A stretch of DNA of 64,000 nt, taken from contig JAFEAR010000043.1 of the NCBI GenBank assembly GCA_018266335.1, positions 1 through 64,000 on the forward strand, in the 5' to 3' direction. Within the stretch, counting starts at the first letter, position 1. Every line of letters begins with the position of its first letter. A program made the position numbers and the translations under genes. The notes beneath the pieces are model-generated. The model saw only the letters and a program-made list of their open reading frames with translations. It made no database searches and had not been told where the DNA came from. Of the stretch, positions 1 through 8,247 are shown in pieces. The DNA is from Bdellovibrionales bacterium (lineage in GTDB: Bacteria; Bdellovibrionota; UBA2428).

Positions 1-53
1 GAGGAACTGACCGAACCAATCGCAACGACTAACACAAACAAGCTTTTCTTCAT
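1..53 (-). CDS. Partial secreted-protein N-terminus (runs off left edge)
   Basis: Only the first 17 codons lie in the window. The translation MKKSLFVLVVAIGSVSS has two lysines followed by a hydrophobic stretch, which is the look of a Sec signal peptide, so the product is probably exported. The ATG directly follows a TAA in TAAATG and no strong ribosome binding site is visible. The mature protein is outside the window and its function cannot be stated. The roughly 200 bases between this start and the next gene hold nothing convincing. Confidence 0.4.
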   Translation of the reverse strand, partial: MKKSLFVLVVAIGSVSS

Positions 54-255
54 TTAGTCATCGTCTAGTGGTTTGTTTAAGGTCGCCACACAATTTTTTG
101 TCAAAGGGGACACTCGTTTGACTCTTCCTTCCCGGCAGGGGGGCGGGTGTTTAAGTCCGCGTAAAATGCCGCCTGAGGCCAACCCGATGGCCCGAATTAC
201 GACTACTTGCGTCCAAATTTCGTAAAAAGCACGGATTACGGGACAGAGAGCGCCT

Positions 256-837
256 CTACGCCCACTTCCAGTTCCAAAGGTAGTCTTGGTTGATTCGATT
301 GGCGTCGAAGCTCTTGGGATCGAAGAAGCCCCCGAGCCAGCGCATGGTGTCCTCAAACTCCTCGTGCTTGGGGTCCTGGATTTTCTCCAGCAACTCCTCG
401 TAGCCACCGGGGCCGCCACAGTCTTCGGGCGGGCAGGCGTTCTCGCCGCCTACGCATAGCGGATAGGTCACGTAGCCTATGGCATCGAAGACTCGCTCGA
501 CTTTGATCGAGTGTTTCCAATTGTCGCCGAAGTCGTAGACGTAAGTGAACTTGTCACCCGCATTCAACACCTCGCCAAGGCGAACGCTTTTATCGCGAGC
601 GTCGGAACTTTCGGGATCAGGCCCGTAGGATTTTTCTTTGATTTTGAAGCTGTGGAGGTGGGTGCCCTTCCAGCCCATAGCGACCTGAATGAGTTCGTGC
701 AGTTTATTGAGCCGAAGAGTCGACGGGGCTTGCACGCGACGCCAAATGCTCGGACGGACGTCGTCGAGCGTCACCGTGAGTTCGTAGATCAAGGGCTTTG
801 ACGGCTTTAGCGATTTGATTGGCGTAACTTTCGGCAT
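256..837 (-). CDS. Plasmid pRiA4b ORF-3-like family protein
   Basis: The 193-residue product has the hallmarks of the PRiA4_ORF3 family: an early LTVTLDDVRPSIWRRV segment, then LHELIQVAMGW and a THLHSF motif, and later FTYVYDFGDNWKHSI followed by a cysteine-containing CVGGENACPPEDCGG stretch. The family is widespread on plasmids and mobile elements, and its biochemical function is not established. Length fits a single-domain member. The gene stands alone on the minus strand, downstream of the recombinase terminator. The start ATG at 837 has only a weak ribosome binding site, so the exact start is less certain than the family. Confidence 0.85.
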   Translation of the reverse strand: MPKVTPIKSLKPSKPLIYELTVTLDDVRPSIWRRVQAPSTLRLNKLHELIQVAMGWKGTHLHSFKIKEKSYGPDPESSDARDKSVRLGEVLNAGDKFTYVYDFGDNWKHSIKVERVFDAIGYVTYPLCVGGENACPPEDCGGPGGYEELLEKIQDPKHEEFEDTMRWLGGFFDPKSFDANRINQDYLWNWKWA

Positions 838-884
838 CGCCGTTACTCAATCATCCAGAAATTTTTGCTTCAATATTTTTGTTT

Positions 885-932
885 ATGCAAAAAGAACGAC
901 GCCGAGGACTCCTTCACGGAGCCCCCGGCGTC
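885..932 (-). terminator. Intrinsic terminator of the serine recombinase gene
   Basis: GACGCCG (898-904) pairs with CGGCGTC (926-932) and the inner arms extend the stem. On the minus strand the hairpin is followed by GTTCTTTTTG. It lies just downstream of the recombinase stop at 966 and points the right way to end that transcript. Confidence 0.75.
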
Positions 933-965
933 ATCGGGAAAACAACTCGTAGGATATTTTGATCT

Positions 966-1649
966 CTATGAGGCTGTGAGCATTTCTTTGCTGAAGATTC
1001 CGTTTTCGGCTTCAGGTTTTGGTTCGAGTGCAGCCTTGGCTGCCGCCTCTTCTTCTTTTTTCATCGCAACTTTTTCGGCCCAGACCGCGCCATGGGAGCA
1101 AGATGCGATCGACGAAATGACCCTATAGGGTAAACCGCGTTTAATGAGCACGCGAAGAATTTCGGAGTTGCGAGTTTTCTTTCTGCCGATGTGTTTACCC
1201 TTTGCCTTGGCATTTTTTAGTCCGTTCTTAACGCGTTCAACGATTAGTTCTCGTTCGAGCTGCGCGATGGCGGCGATAACAGTAAAAAATGCGCGGCCCA
1301 TCGGCGAGTTCGTGTCGATCTGTTCAGTGATGGATAGAAACTGAATATTGAGTGCGCGGTATTCTTCAAGCGCCGCGAGCAAGTGAGTCGTCGAACGCGC
1401 AAAGCGCGAGAACGAGTACACGACAACGCGGTCGATCTCACCGCTTCGACAACCCTGCATCATTCGATCAAGGCCAGGGCGCGAGGCCTTCGCGCCCGAG
1501 ATATTTTCGTCGGCGAAGAGTTCAAAGTTTTCAATTTTGCTCTTCTCACAGAACTCTTTGAGCGTGCGAATCTGCGCCTCAAGGCCGCTATGCTGATCTG
1601 CTGTGCTCACACGCGCGTAAAGAGCGGTTCGTTTCGTGGTTGCTGTCAT
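966..1649 (-). CDS. Serine recombinase (resolvase/invertase family)
   Basis: A site-specific recombinase that would cut DNA through a serine-phosphate link. The N-terminus reads ALYARVSTADQ with the predicted catalytic serine at residue 15. The resolvase domain continues through SGAKASRPGLDRMM, YSFSRFARS and a QLERELIVERVKNGL helix, ending in the GKHIGRKK linker and a short HTH. At about 227 residues it matches small resolvases/invertases. I chose ATG 1649 because GGGGAGG lies six bases upstream; the open frame extends further but without support. It is a clear paralog of the recombinase at 37309-38016. Two hairpins sit in its leader. Target sites were not identified. Confidence 0.9.
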   Translation of the reverse strand: MTATTKRTALYARVSTADQHSGLEAQIRTLKEFCEKSKIENFELFADENISGAKASRPGLDRMMQGCRSGEIDRVVVYSFSRFARSTTHLLAALEEYRALNIQFLSITEQIDTNSPMGRAFFTVIAAIAQLERELIVERVKNGLKNAKAKGKHIGRKKTRNSEILRVLIKRGLPYRVISSIASCSHGAVWAEKVAMKKEEEAAAKAALEPKPEAENGIFSKEMLTAS

Positions 1650-1672
1650 GAAGGACCTCCCCATAGGTCTGT

Positions 1673-1724
1673 CCGTGCCCTCCCTGGGGGCACGGCTCAA
1701 ATGCGTGATGGCTCCAGGGAGCCA
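1673..1724 (-). promoter_or_regulatory. Two hairpins in the recombinase leader
   Basis: Read on the minus strand, TGGCTCC/GGAGCCA (1709-1724) is followed by CCGTGCCC/GGGCACGG (1673-1695), both perfect stems, and then by the recombinase ribosome binding site. Neither has a U-tract, so they look like leader structures rather than terminators. A regulatory role is inferred from position only. Confidence 0.45.
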
Positions 1725-1732
1725 GTGGAAAC

Positions 1733-2014
1733 CTAGTCGCCTTGGTCCTCCTCTTTGCCCGAACGGGCCTTGCTCGCTTGCCGCTTGAGAAGAACGATTC
1801 CGTCCTCATCAATCTTGGATGCAATCTCGATAAGCTCTCGTCCGAGGTCCTCTACAAGCATCCCGATGCCCTCGTAAGCCTCCTCTGCTGGCTCAAGCGG
1901 CAAAGGGTCGGTTTGCTGAAGGCCGATGAGAAAGCCCAATCCTCGCGCCCTGCTTCCCAGATGCCGGAGCCTCCAGTGAAGCATGTCTTCATCAAGCCGT
2001 TCCGGGCACTTCAC
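1733..2014 (-). CDS. Hypothetical protein, last gene of small regulatory cluster
   Basis: A 93-residue soluble, acidic, mostly helical product with no motif I recognise. Translation probably begins at GTG 2014, six bases after GGAGGCGCAAA, and that GTG overlaps the stop of the upstream HTH gene in a GTGA arrangement, so the two are translationally coupled. It is the fourth gene in a chain of overlapping minus-strand ORFs (2970 to 1733) just upstream of the serine recombinase, which suggests a role in control of the mobile element, but this is only context. Confidence 0.65.
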   Translation of the reverse strand: MKCPERLDEDMLHWRLRHLGSRARGLGFLIGLQQTDPLPLEPAEEAYEGIGMLVEDLGRELIEIASKIDEDGIVLLKRQASKARSGKEEDQGD

Positions 2015-2334
2015 TTTGCGCCTCCTGTCGAGTCCTGGATTGGGCGAATAGTCACCTCGAAGCGGTAACTTGAGTGCGCGACCGCCTGCGCGGGAGTCGG
2101 AGTCTCCTCGATCCCGGCTATGAGATACGAAAGCGAAACACCGAGGAACTCTGCGAGCTGCTTAATGAGCAGCGGGTTTTGCGGGAAGCGACCTCCCCGC
2201 CCGATCCAACACGAAAACGTGGCCTTCGGAATGTTGAGCGCCTGCGCAACCTGGGAGGCGGTGTAGTGCTTTTCTTGAAGCAGCTTTTGGAGCCGCGAGC
2301 CCATGTCTTCGGGCAACCGATCAACGGGTGACAT
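2011..2334 (-). CDS. HTH (XRE-like) DNA-binding protein
   Basis: The product from ATG 2334 (107 residues) carries a classic helix-turn-helix around residues 10-70: LQKLLQEKHYTASQVAQALN, IPKATFSCWIG, then KQLAEFLGVSLSYLIAG. This is the architecture of Cro/CI-type repressors, so it probably binds an operator in the element. GGAG lies six bases before ATG 2334; the longer in-frame extension would overlap almost all of the preceding gene and is unlikely. It overlaps that gene by 14 bases and the following gene by 4. A C-terminal tail of about 30 residues has no recognised domain. Confidence 0.8.
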   Translation of the reverse strand: MSPVDRLPEDMGSRLQKLLQEKHYTASQVAQALNIPKATFSCWIGRGGRFPQNPLLIKQLAEFLGVSLSYLIAGIEETPTPAQAVAHSSYRFEVTIRPIQDSTGGAK

Positions 2335-2608
2335 GACGTGCTCCTTTCTCATTTTGGCCACGAGAGCCGAACTTCTCGGCCCTGTACGCCTCGCCGCGTG
2401 AGCCCCATTTGGTGAGGATTTCGGACTTGAAGGGGAGCGGGTTTCCCCAATCCATCCTGAGGGCCTGGACCTCGGCCGCGTGAATTCGGCGGCTTTCACG
2501 GTAAATGTCAGCGCTTGTCGGCTGGTGGTTCAGTCCCTGGACAAGTCCGCCCGCGAGCAAAGCAGCCGAGAGCTTCGGGTGCGCTTTTGCAATTTTGAGT
2601 AAGCTCAT
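2321..2608 (-). CDS. Hypothetical small protein
   Basis: A 95-residue product starting MSLLKIAKAHPKLSAALLAGGL, which is weakly hydrophobic and could be a short membrane-associated helix, followed by a hydrophilic, basic C-terminal half. No family is recognised. GAGGAGG precedes ATG 2608, and the ATG overlaps the TGA of the upstream XRE gene (ATGA), showing translational coupling. It is conserved in position between two HTH genes, so it may be a partner of one of them. Confidence 0.6.
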   Translation of the reverse strand: MSLLKIAKAHPKLSAALLAGGLVQGLNHQPTSADIYRESRRIHAAEVQALRMDWGNPLPFKSEILTKWGSRGEAYRAEKFGSRGQNEKGARHVTR

Positions 2609-2970
2609 GACGGCACCTCCTCGGAAAAGCCGCGATTCACACAGGTAAGAAGGTCGAGAACCATAGACAGCGCCCCAGCGGGCAGTTCCATAACTCGCTG
2701 TTGGAGCACGCCTCTCAAGGCCTCGGGCCTGGCCTCATCGGATTTGAGCATCAGGTCGTATTGCCTCCTGGTGGCGCCGTACATCGGCAGCAGCCAATCC
2801 AAGTGGTGGTCCCTGAGCGGCACCCAGCCGTTTTCGAGATGCGAGATCAGCGTGGCCGACTTTCCGCAGAGCTTGGCCGCTGCATACGTGCTCACTCGAC
2901 GCTGCTCGCGTAGTTGCTTGAGCACCTGACGGGCTCGGATGGTTTTTGGGTCTTCGATTCGTTGACTCAT
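2605..2970 (-). CDS. XRE-family transcriptional regulator
   Basis: From ATG 2970 the product is 121 residues. RQVLKQLREQRRVSTYAAAKLCG and KSATLISHLENGWVPL form the helix-turn-helix, with LDWLLPMYGATRRQYDLML completing the fold. GAGGAG lies six bases upstream of this ATG, which supports it over the longer open frame starting at 3120. It is the first gene of the overlapping cluster 2970-1733 and so the likely autoregulator of it. The operator was not identified. Confidence 0.8.
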   Translation of the reverse strand: MSQRIEDPKTIRARQVLKQLREQRRVSTYAAAKLCGKSATLISHLENGWVPLRDHHLDWLLPMYGATRRQYDLMLKSDEARPEALRGVLQQRVMELPAGALSMVLDLLTCVNRGFSEEVPS

Positions 2971-3120
2971 GTCACACTCCTCGTGTCCTTGGCGGACACT
3001 GCGTAGGTGGATGTCCTGACAGGAATCGAAGTGATCGTGTGACGAGTTTGAAATTTCGTAAGTTACGAATTCGCCGTCTGCTCTACGTGCGTAGGGCCTC
3101 GAAATTTTTCCGTGTGCCAT

Positions 3121-3357
3121 TTTCTGTGACGAAAATGTGCCAACTTTGCGGAACCGCCAGTAACCTAGACTAACTTCAGCCGGGTTCGCGGGCTCAGATG
3201 CCCCTGCAGGGCCTCCTGAATTTTCAACTCTTTAGGTTTTTTGGTTTTTCACTGGGATAATACTGGCGGATTCGTGACATTTGCCCCGAATCCAGCGCCT
3301 TGCAAAGACGTTTAGATCTTTGAAAGACGGCCATGTCAAAATGGGTCTGACTTCTCA
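3121..3357. other. Gene-free stretch between integrase and regulator cluster
   Basis: This stretch lies downstream of the integrase and upstream of the XRE cluster, the usual place for an attP site. It contains T-rich runs (3229-3250) and an imperfect hairpin, GGATTCG (3268-3274) with CGAATCC (3287-3293). I found no match to the tRNA-Ser fragment at 38654, so no attachment core can be named. Confidence 0.35.
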
Positions 3358-4545
3358 TCAGGCAGCTCGGTTTCCGTTCGCAGATTGCCCGCCCGCTGCC
3401 GGAGCAAAGAGTTCGGCAGCAAACTCAGTAACGCCCGAGTCGGGCATAACCTTTAGGCTTTCCGTTGCGCCTTCGATTTCGATACCCGCAAGCCGAATAT
3501 ATCGCTGCATGGTTTCAATATCCTTCCAACCGCAGATCTTCATGACTTGAACCGGCGGAATCGAGTTACGAAGTAGCTGGGTGGCAAAGCAGGCCCGAAG
3601 GGTATGGAACTTAACCGACGGAAGCCCGATCCCCTCGCAGAAGCGCCGGAGGATCCGGGCTTGTTCGCCCTTGGTCCAAACTGGAAAACGGGGAAGAACC
3701 TCGGGCCGTTTGTCCTGGTGAATCTGACATGTTTCTTGAAGTGCTTTCAAAAACGTGTGCAGCTCAGACGACATAGGGACCGTACGCCAGTACGCGGATT
3801 TGGTACTTTTGGTGATCCGCTTCCTACAGTTGTAGGATTTCGTGACGGAGATTTGTTTATTCTCCCAATCAACATCGGACCATAAAAGCGCGTAAAGCTC
3901 CCCCGACCGCATTCCGGTCATAAGTCCCGCGCACCAAATCGGATACCAGGGGTGTTCATGTCTCTTGGCCTCGTTCAGAAGCTTTCGAATCTCCAAGATA
4001 TTAAGAATCTCGGGTTTCTTTTCTTCGTCGCGCCCGAGGTAGATTCCTCGGGCCGGACTCCGGTCGATTCCTCGAATAATTCGATGGTCGATCCCGTGTT
4101 CAAAAACTCGGTTAATGATCGCCTTGAATTTATTCTGATAACTGATCGACGACGAATGCGCCTTCATCTGCGAAAGCACTTCAACGACATCTGCACGGGT
4201 AATTGTACTCACGGGTCTCTTCCACCAACTAGAGGTGTACTTTTCAAGAGTTGCCACGTAGTCAGCTCGCGTACATTCGTTGAGCCGGTCGGAGTTTGTT
4301 TGGCGCTGCGAAAGCTCCCAGGTTTCAACAAGTGAACCCCAGGTTTCGCCTTCGTTTTCACGCTTGGAAACCTCGGCCTGACAAAATTTAATGAGTGCCG
4401 TTTCTTCTCGTTCGGCCTGTTTTTGCGTTTTGATTCTAACAGTCCATTTCTGGACGCGGATTTCTGGTTTGATTTTACTTCGGACGCTTGCATAAGCTTT
4501 CCAAAGTTTGTCACCCGAATCGGATTGATATTCGTAAATCGCCAT
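3358..4545 (-). CDS. Tyrosine recombinase / phage-type integrase
   Basis: A 395-residue site-specific recombinase that would integrate and excise the element. The N-terminal half has a SAM-like core-binding domain (about residues 65-150), and the catalytic domain follows. Catalytic residues are visible: Arg213 in GLMTGMRSGEL, His314 and Arg317 in FHTLRACF, Trp340 in KICGWKD and the nucleophile Tyr349 in MQRYIRLAG. GGAGG lies ten bases before ATG 4545. An excisionase-like gene lies immediately upstream on the same strand, the normal pairing for a conjugative element. The C-terminal tail after residue 375 is alanine-rich and variable. Confidence 0.93.
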   Translation of the reverse strand: MAIYEYQSDSGDKLWKAYASVRSKIKPEIRVQKWTVRIKTQKQAEREETALIKFCQAEVSKRENEGETWGSLVETWELSQRQTNSDRLNECTRADYVATLEKYTSSWWKRPVSTITRADVVEVLSQMKAHSSSISYQNKFKAIINRVFEHGIDHRIIRGIDRSPARGIYLGRDEEKKPEILNILEIRKLLNEAKRHEHPWYPIWCAGLMTGMRSGELYALLWSDVDWENKQISVTKSYNCRKRITKSTKSAYWRTVPMSSELHTFLKALQETCQIHQDKRPEVLPRFPVWTKGEQARILRRFCEGIGLPSVKFHTLRACFATQLLRNSIPPVQVMKICGWKDIETMQRYIRLAGIEIEGATESLKVMPDSGVTEFAAELFAPAAGGQSANGNRAA

Positions 4546-4565
4546 ATAAATTGAACCTCCAAAAA

Positions 4566-4757
4566 TTAATTTTTTGGCTCAAGCAGGCGCTCAAGATCAT
4601 TTCGCAAGAACCGGAGTCGGTTGTTGAGGCGGTAAGCTTTTAGCTGTCCACGCCAAACCAAATTTCGAATTTGGCCAACCGAGACTCGAAGAAAAGTCGC
4701 GGCCTCGTTTGAAGTCATCCATTTCAACTTGTCAAAGAGCGAATTCTCGGAATTCAT
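4566..4757 (-). CDS. Excisionase-like helix-turn-helix protein
   Basis: From ATG 4757 the product is 63 residues. WMTSNEAATFLRVSVGQIRNLVWRG followed by LKAYRLNNRLRFLRNDLERLL is the MerR/Xis-type winged helix of the helix-turn-helix_17 family. GGAGG sits four bases before this ATG. The position 20 bases upstream of the integrase on the same strand suggests it is the recombination directionality factor, although such proteins can also be plain regulators. Confidence 0.8.
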   Translation of the reverse strand: MNSENSLFDKLKWMTSNEAATFLRVSVGQIRNLVWRGQLKAYRLNNRLRFLRNDLERLLEPKN

Positions 4758-4866
4758 AACACCTCCCAAGAGCGGATTCCACGATGAAACGCTAGCCAGA
4801 ATATGAACGTCCCTGTATCGCTGGCGTTTCACGGAGTTGGAGTTGCGCGTTATTTGCCAAAACTAT

Positions 4867-5376
4867 CTAAAAATTGGAGTGCGATTCTGCGTTGGCAACG
4901 ACAGCCACTTTGTTCTTGGGTGGACGGCCACCACGACGTTTGCGCTCGGCGGGCGGCGCGATTTTCACGCTCTCTGTCGCTTTAAGAAACTGATCGAGTG
5001 TAACCCGCTCCCCGCGTGCGCGGGCCTCTTTCATCTCATGCACAACCTGATTGAGAAACTTCAAATCATCGTAGAACTTCGAACCAATGTCGTCGATCTG
5101 CGCATTGGCGAGCTGCGCGGGAGCACCTTCAAGGAGCCAATTGACGAGTTCTTTACGATTGATTGTAACCCCGCGCTTGCTGCGGGCGAGTTGTTCGATC
5201 CACAGATTGAGTTTGTTAACTGAGGCGTTGGTCAGCGCCACGCGGTCCCGAATGTCGTTGCCCGTTGTCGCCTTTGTTTCCGCAGTGAGCGGCGGATTAG
5301 CCTCGACCACGGCAATAGCTTCCGTCGCGGACTGTTCGGCCGAGATATCTTTGGATTCAGTTTCGATGTTTTCCAT
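4867..5376 (-). CDS. Hypothetical protein with AT-hook-like tail
   Basis: A 169-residue, mostly helical, soluble protein. The N-terminal 40 residues are low-complexity (Glu, Ala, Thr). The middle contains NKLNLWIEQLARSKRGVTINRKELVNWLLEG, which resembles segments of plasmid accessory proteins, and the C-terminus has KRRGGRPPKNK, an AT-hook-like DNA minor-groove motif. It follows the glycine-zipper lipoprotein at the end of the conjugation operon with a good GGAG ribosome site. A DNA-processing or partition accessory role is possible but is inference. Confidence 0.65.
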   Translation of the reverse strand: MENIETESKDISAEQSATEAIAVVEANPPLTAETKATTGNDIRDRVALTNASVNKLNLWIEQLARSKRGVTINRKELVNWLLEGAPAQLANAQIDDIGSKFYDDLKFLNQVVHEMKEARARGERVTLDQFLKATESVKIAPPAERKRRGGRPPKNKVAVVANAESHSNF

Positions 5377-5424
5377 GTGTGTTCTCCGATTGATTTGTGG
5401 AGGGTTGAAGGACTTGGACGACGG

Positions 5425-5835
5425 TTAGCGGGTCCAAGACACGGGCTTGTCGATTACGTACATCCAGTGCCCGGCCTCAAAACGAGTTCCGTCGATGCGC
5501 TCCGGGATCCAAATTCGCTTCACATCAGGGTTTGAGAGGCGCGGCGGTTCGGTTGCAGCGGGGGGTGGACTTGCGGCAAGCAGTTTTTCCTCATGGGATT
5601 TTTGCGCAAGATAAGAGAATAGTCCTCCGGTCAAAAGTCCAATACCGGCACCGACGAGTGTACTCTTCGTATCTTGTCCCGCCGCCTGACCAACAAGCGC
5701 ACCGCCAGTAATACCGATTCCGGATCCCAGAAGCAGTGCATCTTGAGTGGAGCTACAGGCCGTAAGGCCGAGTGTAGCGACTGCAAGGGATGATGAAAGA
5801 GAACGACGAATAGAAAGGCTGAGATTGGTGAACAT
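5425..5835 (-). CDS. Glycine-zipper lipoprotein of the conjugation operon
   Basis: A 136-residue predicted lipoprotein. A signal peptide ends in the lipobox LTAC, so Cys27 would be acylated. Residues 35-75 form a glycine zipper (GSGIGITGGALVGQAAG, then LVGAGIGLLTGGLFSYL) typical of outer-membrane-associated proteins. The C-terminal half includes RIWIPERIDGTRFEAGHW, a short beta motif seen in conjugative lipoproteins. The second conjugation operon has a similar lipoprotein at 56312-56812, so the type is shared. AAGGAG precedes ATG 5835. The role is presumably at the outer-membrane end of the channel. Confidence 0.75.
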   Translation of the reverse strand: MFTNLSLSIRRSLSSSLAVATLGLTACSSTQDALLLGSGIGITGGALVGQAAGQDTKSTLVGAGIGLLTGGLFSYLAQKSHEEKLLAASPPPAATEPPRLSNPDVKRIWIPERIDGTRFEAGHWMYVIDKPVSWTR

Positions 5836-5847
5836 ATAGAGAGCTCC

Positions 5848-6801
5848 TTATGTAATAGGGGATGAATGGGGGGCATTCAGTAGCAAATGGGAGTTGTTGC
5901 TTGCTTTGTCCGAAGTATCCAAATTCATACGCCGGACTCGGGTGTCGAGAATTGCAGCGACAAAACCTTGGTTTGGAGCTGGTATCGAGCCGGTTTTGAG
6001 CTGGTTTTGCTCGATAAAATTCATGATCTCACGAAATTTTCGGCCAGAGTTTTCCCCGCGAATGCATCGACAATCCCACCCGTTGTCCCTGAGGCCTTCT
6101 CTAAGGAAGAAAAAGTGCATACCGATTTTTTCGGGATTTGCTGAACCCAGGGCAATTCGGATGCGATCAACAAACGAAGCCGACTCCACCACCCAGATTA
6201 CGCGTGAGATTGTTCCACTTCGGGCATAATAATCCGAAACAAATCTGTAATCAGAACTCGTCTTTCTGGAGAGTTCAACTTCAAGGGCCACGATTTTTTT
6301 CTGTTCCCCAATAGACACTCTCCAGTATCCGTCAGGACGATGAAGTTTTTTCTGGGGAACCCAATCGGGATACGCGCTCATATCTAACCTTCGAAGTTCT
6401 TGCTCAGTAAATTGATCTATGTTTTCGTCGTCGCGATCCAGATTCTCCCCCAGGTGCGCCGCCTGAACCCAAAGGTCGTGGTGAATATTTTCAGATCCAG
6501 ATCCTTCTTCCTTCAGTAGTCCAAGGCTCGGGACGATGGTCTTCAATCCCTTTTTTGTTAGCGTCCATGCGCGAGCACTGGGGTCGTCTTGTACGAAGGC
6601 GTATTTTACAAACCCACGCTTCTTCAGTTTTAGAAGTCTTTGATAGGCTGTGAATCCGGGATATTTTCTATCGCCATAAAAACGAATTCCTATTGCGCTT
6701 GATGTTGCAATTTTCCATTTCCACAAAAATCGAAACAGCGGGCGATCCTTCTCCAAGGAATCCGGATTCTGTCCTTTTAGGTTGTATGGGGTTATAGTCA
6801 T
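5848..6801 (-). CDS. Replic_Relax-like winged-helix conjugation protein
   Basis: A 317-residue protein. The N-terminal 80 residues look like a winged helix (KWKIATSSAIGIRFYG, then AYQRLLKLKKRGFVKY), followed by HHDLWVQAAHL and a YPDWVPQKKLHRPDGYWR / KKIVALEVELSRK segment whose D..E.E pattern resembles a nuclease-like fold. This order matches Replic_Relax (plasmid replication-relaxation) proteins. It starts in an ATGA overlap with the coupling ATPase. A relaxase-like or relaxase-accessory job is inferred from this position, since no classical HUH relaxase is visible. A related gene starts at the right edge in the same position behind the other coupling ATPase. Confidence 0.7.
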   Translation of the reverse strand: MTITPYNLKGQNPDSLEKDRPLFRFLWKWKIATSSAIGIRFYGDRKYPGFTAYQRLLKLKKRGFVKYAFVQDDPSARAWTLTKKGLKTIVPSLGLLKEEGSGSENIHHDLWVQAAHLGENLDRDDENIDQFTEQELRRLDMSAYPDWVPQKKLHRPDGYWRVSIGEQKKIVALEVELSRKTSSDYRFVSDYYARSGTISRVIWVVESASFVDRIRIALGSANPEKIGMHFFFLREGLRDNGWDCRCIRGENSGRKFREIMNFIEQNQLKTGSIPAPNQGFVAAILDTRVRRMNLDTSDKASNNSHLLLNAPHSSPIT

Positions 6802-8246
6802 ACAGACATTCCAAATGGCTTTTTCTTGAGCCCCAGAAAGAATTTGTCACACTCTTCCCGGCTTAGATATGGAGTTTGCACTTCAATATATTCGGCGCCC
6901 ATGCGGTAAATGGCGCGTCCACGTTTGGACGGATCGAGAGCCGCCGCCTTGCCGGAATCGAGCACAATGGTGCTGGATGTCGTATCGCTCATATAATAGC
7001 AAAGCCGTCCTTCGATGTTCGTTTTGGTGGCGCCGTCGAGCGTGTTGACGTCGGGGCGTTGGGTGCCAATCATTAAGTGAATTCCAGCCGCTCTACCCAT
7101 AGCGGCGATTGTTGAAATGAAGCCCCGCATTTCTTCGGTCAGCGTGCGATCCGCTAGAGGACTTGGGACAAGCAGTTCTGTAGCTTCGTCAATTGAGATA
7201 ATGATTCGGGGAATTATTTTATGGAGCGACAGTTCAGGGTGTGTGGTCCTTTTTTCCTGGGGGACTAAGTTGAGGGCATCAATATTTTCTTTTCGATTTG
7301 CCGTTAGGTAGGCGAGCCGATCCTTCAATTCCTCGACCGCTTCAAGGAGAAGTTTGTGCGCATCTTTTGCGTCTTTTGCCAGACGAAAATCCGTGACATC
7401 GTCAAATACAATTCCCTCGGCGTTTTGTTTCATGTCAATGATCTGAAATTCAATCGCACCCCGATTATTTTGATAAAGATACGTTAAGGCCTGACGGATA
7501 AACGATGATTTTCCGTGTTGCGACGAACCCCCGACCAGGAAATGGGGCGTTTGACGGAAACTCGAAAACAGCATCTGTCCGTTTTGCGCTATGCCAATTG
7601 GAAACTCGCACAGCCCATGGGTTGACTTCGGCGGCACATCACCGAATTGCAACAGGTCCGGAATCTCAAACGTCGAGAACACGATATCCATGAGTCCCTT
7701 AGTCTGGTGGTTTTTCATCGAAATTACGTGAATACCGAGCCTGGAAGCCAGATCCTTGCGGCTGCGCTCCACATCAAACGCGGATAAGCCATTGAGTTTT
7801 AGCCGCAGGCGTGTCGTCATATCGCCTTGTTCCTGCAATTCTACAAGGCTTGGCACCTTACCTTTCGAGGTAACGAGCTTTGATTCGAAAAATGCCGAAG
7901 ACAGAGCTTCATCCAGCGTCTTGCGTTTTCGAATTTCAACCGCTCCCCAAATAAAGAATGGTAGCGCCGCGACCCCGGTGAGATACAGAGTAAGGAATTT
8001 CCTGGATAAACGCGCCAGCCACTCTAGGTTGGCATCTCCCATCAAGGAAAAGTCCAGTCCCGCTCCGCACATCACAAGGCAAACAATAGCGACCGCGAAA
8101 ACGTAAAGAGGCATCCTCCCACTCCAAATGCCAAGCGCGACTTCACGAACGGGCCGGTAGAGTGCGGCGACGATGGCGATCACGTCGTCGATTTGCCCCT
8201 CCAGGCTGCGTCTCCTTCCAATGGATTTTACTTTTGACTCGCTCAT
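6798..8246 (-). CDS. FtsK/SpoIIIE-type conjugative coupling ATPase
   Basis: A 482-residue inner-membrane DNA pump. Two membrane segments occur near residues 40-60 and 80-100. The motor domain has Walker A GGSSQHGKSSF (about residue 240), Walker B IIISIDEATEL and the FtsK-type IGTQRPDVNTLDG segment. It lacks the gamma DNA-reading domain of chromosomal FtsK, as expected for a transfer protein. I chose ATG 8246 (GGAGGGGG nearby) over an upstream in-frame start. The gene sits one base after the VirB10 gene and overlaps the Replic_Relax-like gene by four bases, so it is the likely coupling protein of this system. Confidence 0.88.
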   Translation of the reverse strand: MSESKVKSIGRRRSLEGQIDDVIAIVAALYRPVREVALGIWSGRMPLYVFAVAIVCLVMCGAGLDFSLMGDANLEWLARLSRKFLTLYLTGVAALPFFIWGAVEIRKRKTLDEALSSAFFESKLVTSKGKVPSLVELQEQGDMTTRLRLKLNGLSAFDVERSRKDLASRLGIHVISMKNHQTKGLMDIVFSTFEIPDLLQFGDVPPKSTHGLCEFPIGIAQNGQMLFSSFRQTPHFLVGGSSQHGKSSFIRQALTYLYQNNRGAIEFQIIDMKQNAEGIVFDDVTDFRLAKDAKDAHKLLLEAVEELKDRLAYLTANRKENIDALNLVPQEKRTTHPELSLHKIIPRIIISIDEATELLVPSPLADRTLTEEMRGFISTIAAMGRAAGIHLMIGTQRPDVNTLDGATKTNIEGRLCYYMSDTTSSTIVLDSGKAAALDPSKRGRAIYRMGAEYIEVQTPYLSREECDKFFLGLKKKPFGMSV

Positions 8247-8247
8247 A

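Noticed and set aside
54..419. Minus-strand ORF of 121 codons
   Set aside because: Overlaps the PRiA4-like gene in another frame, has Arg/Ser-rich random composition and no ribosome site.
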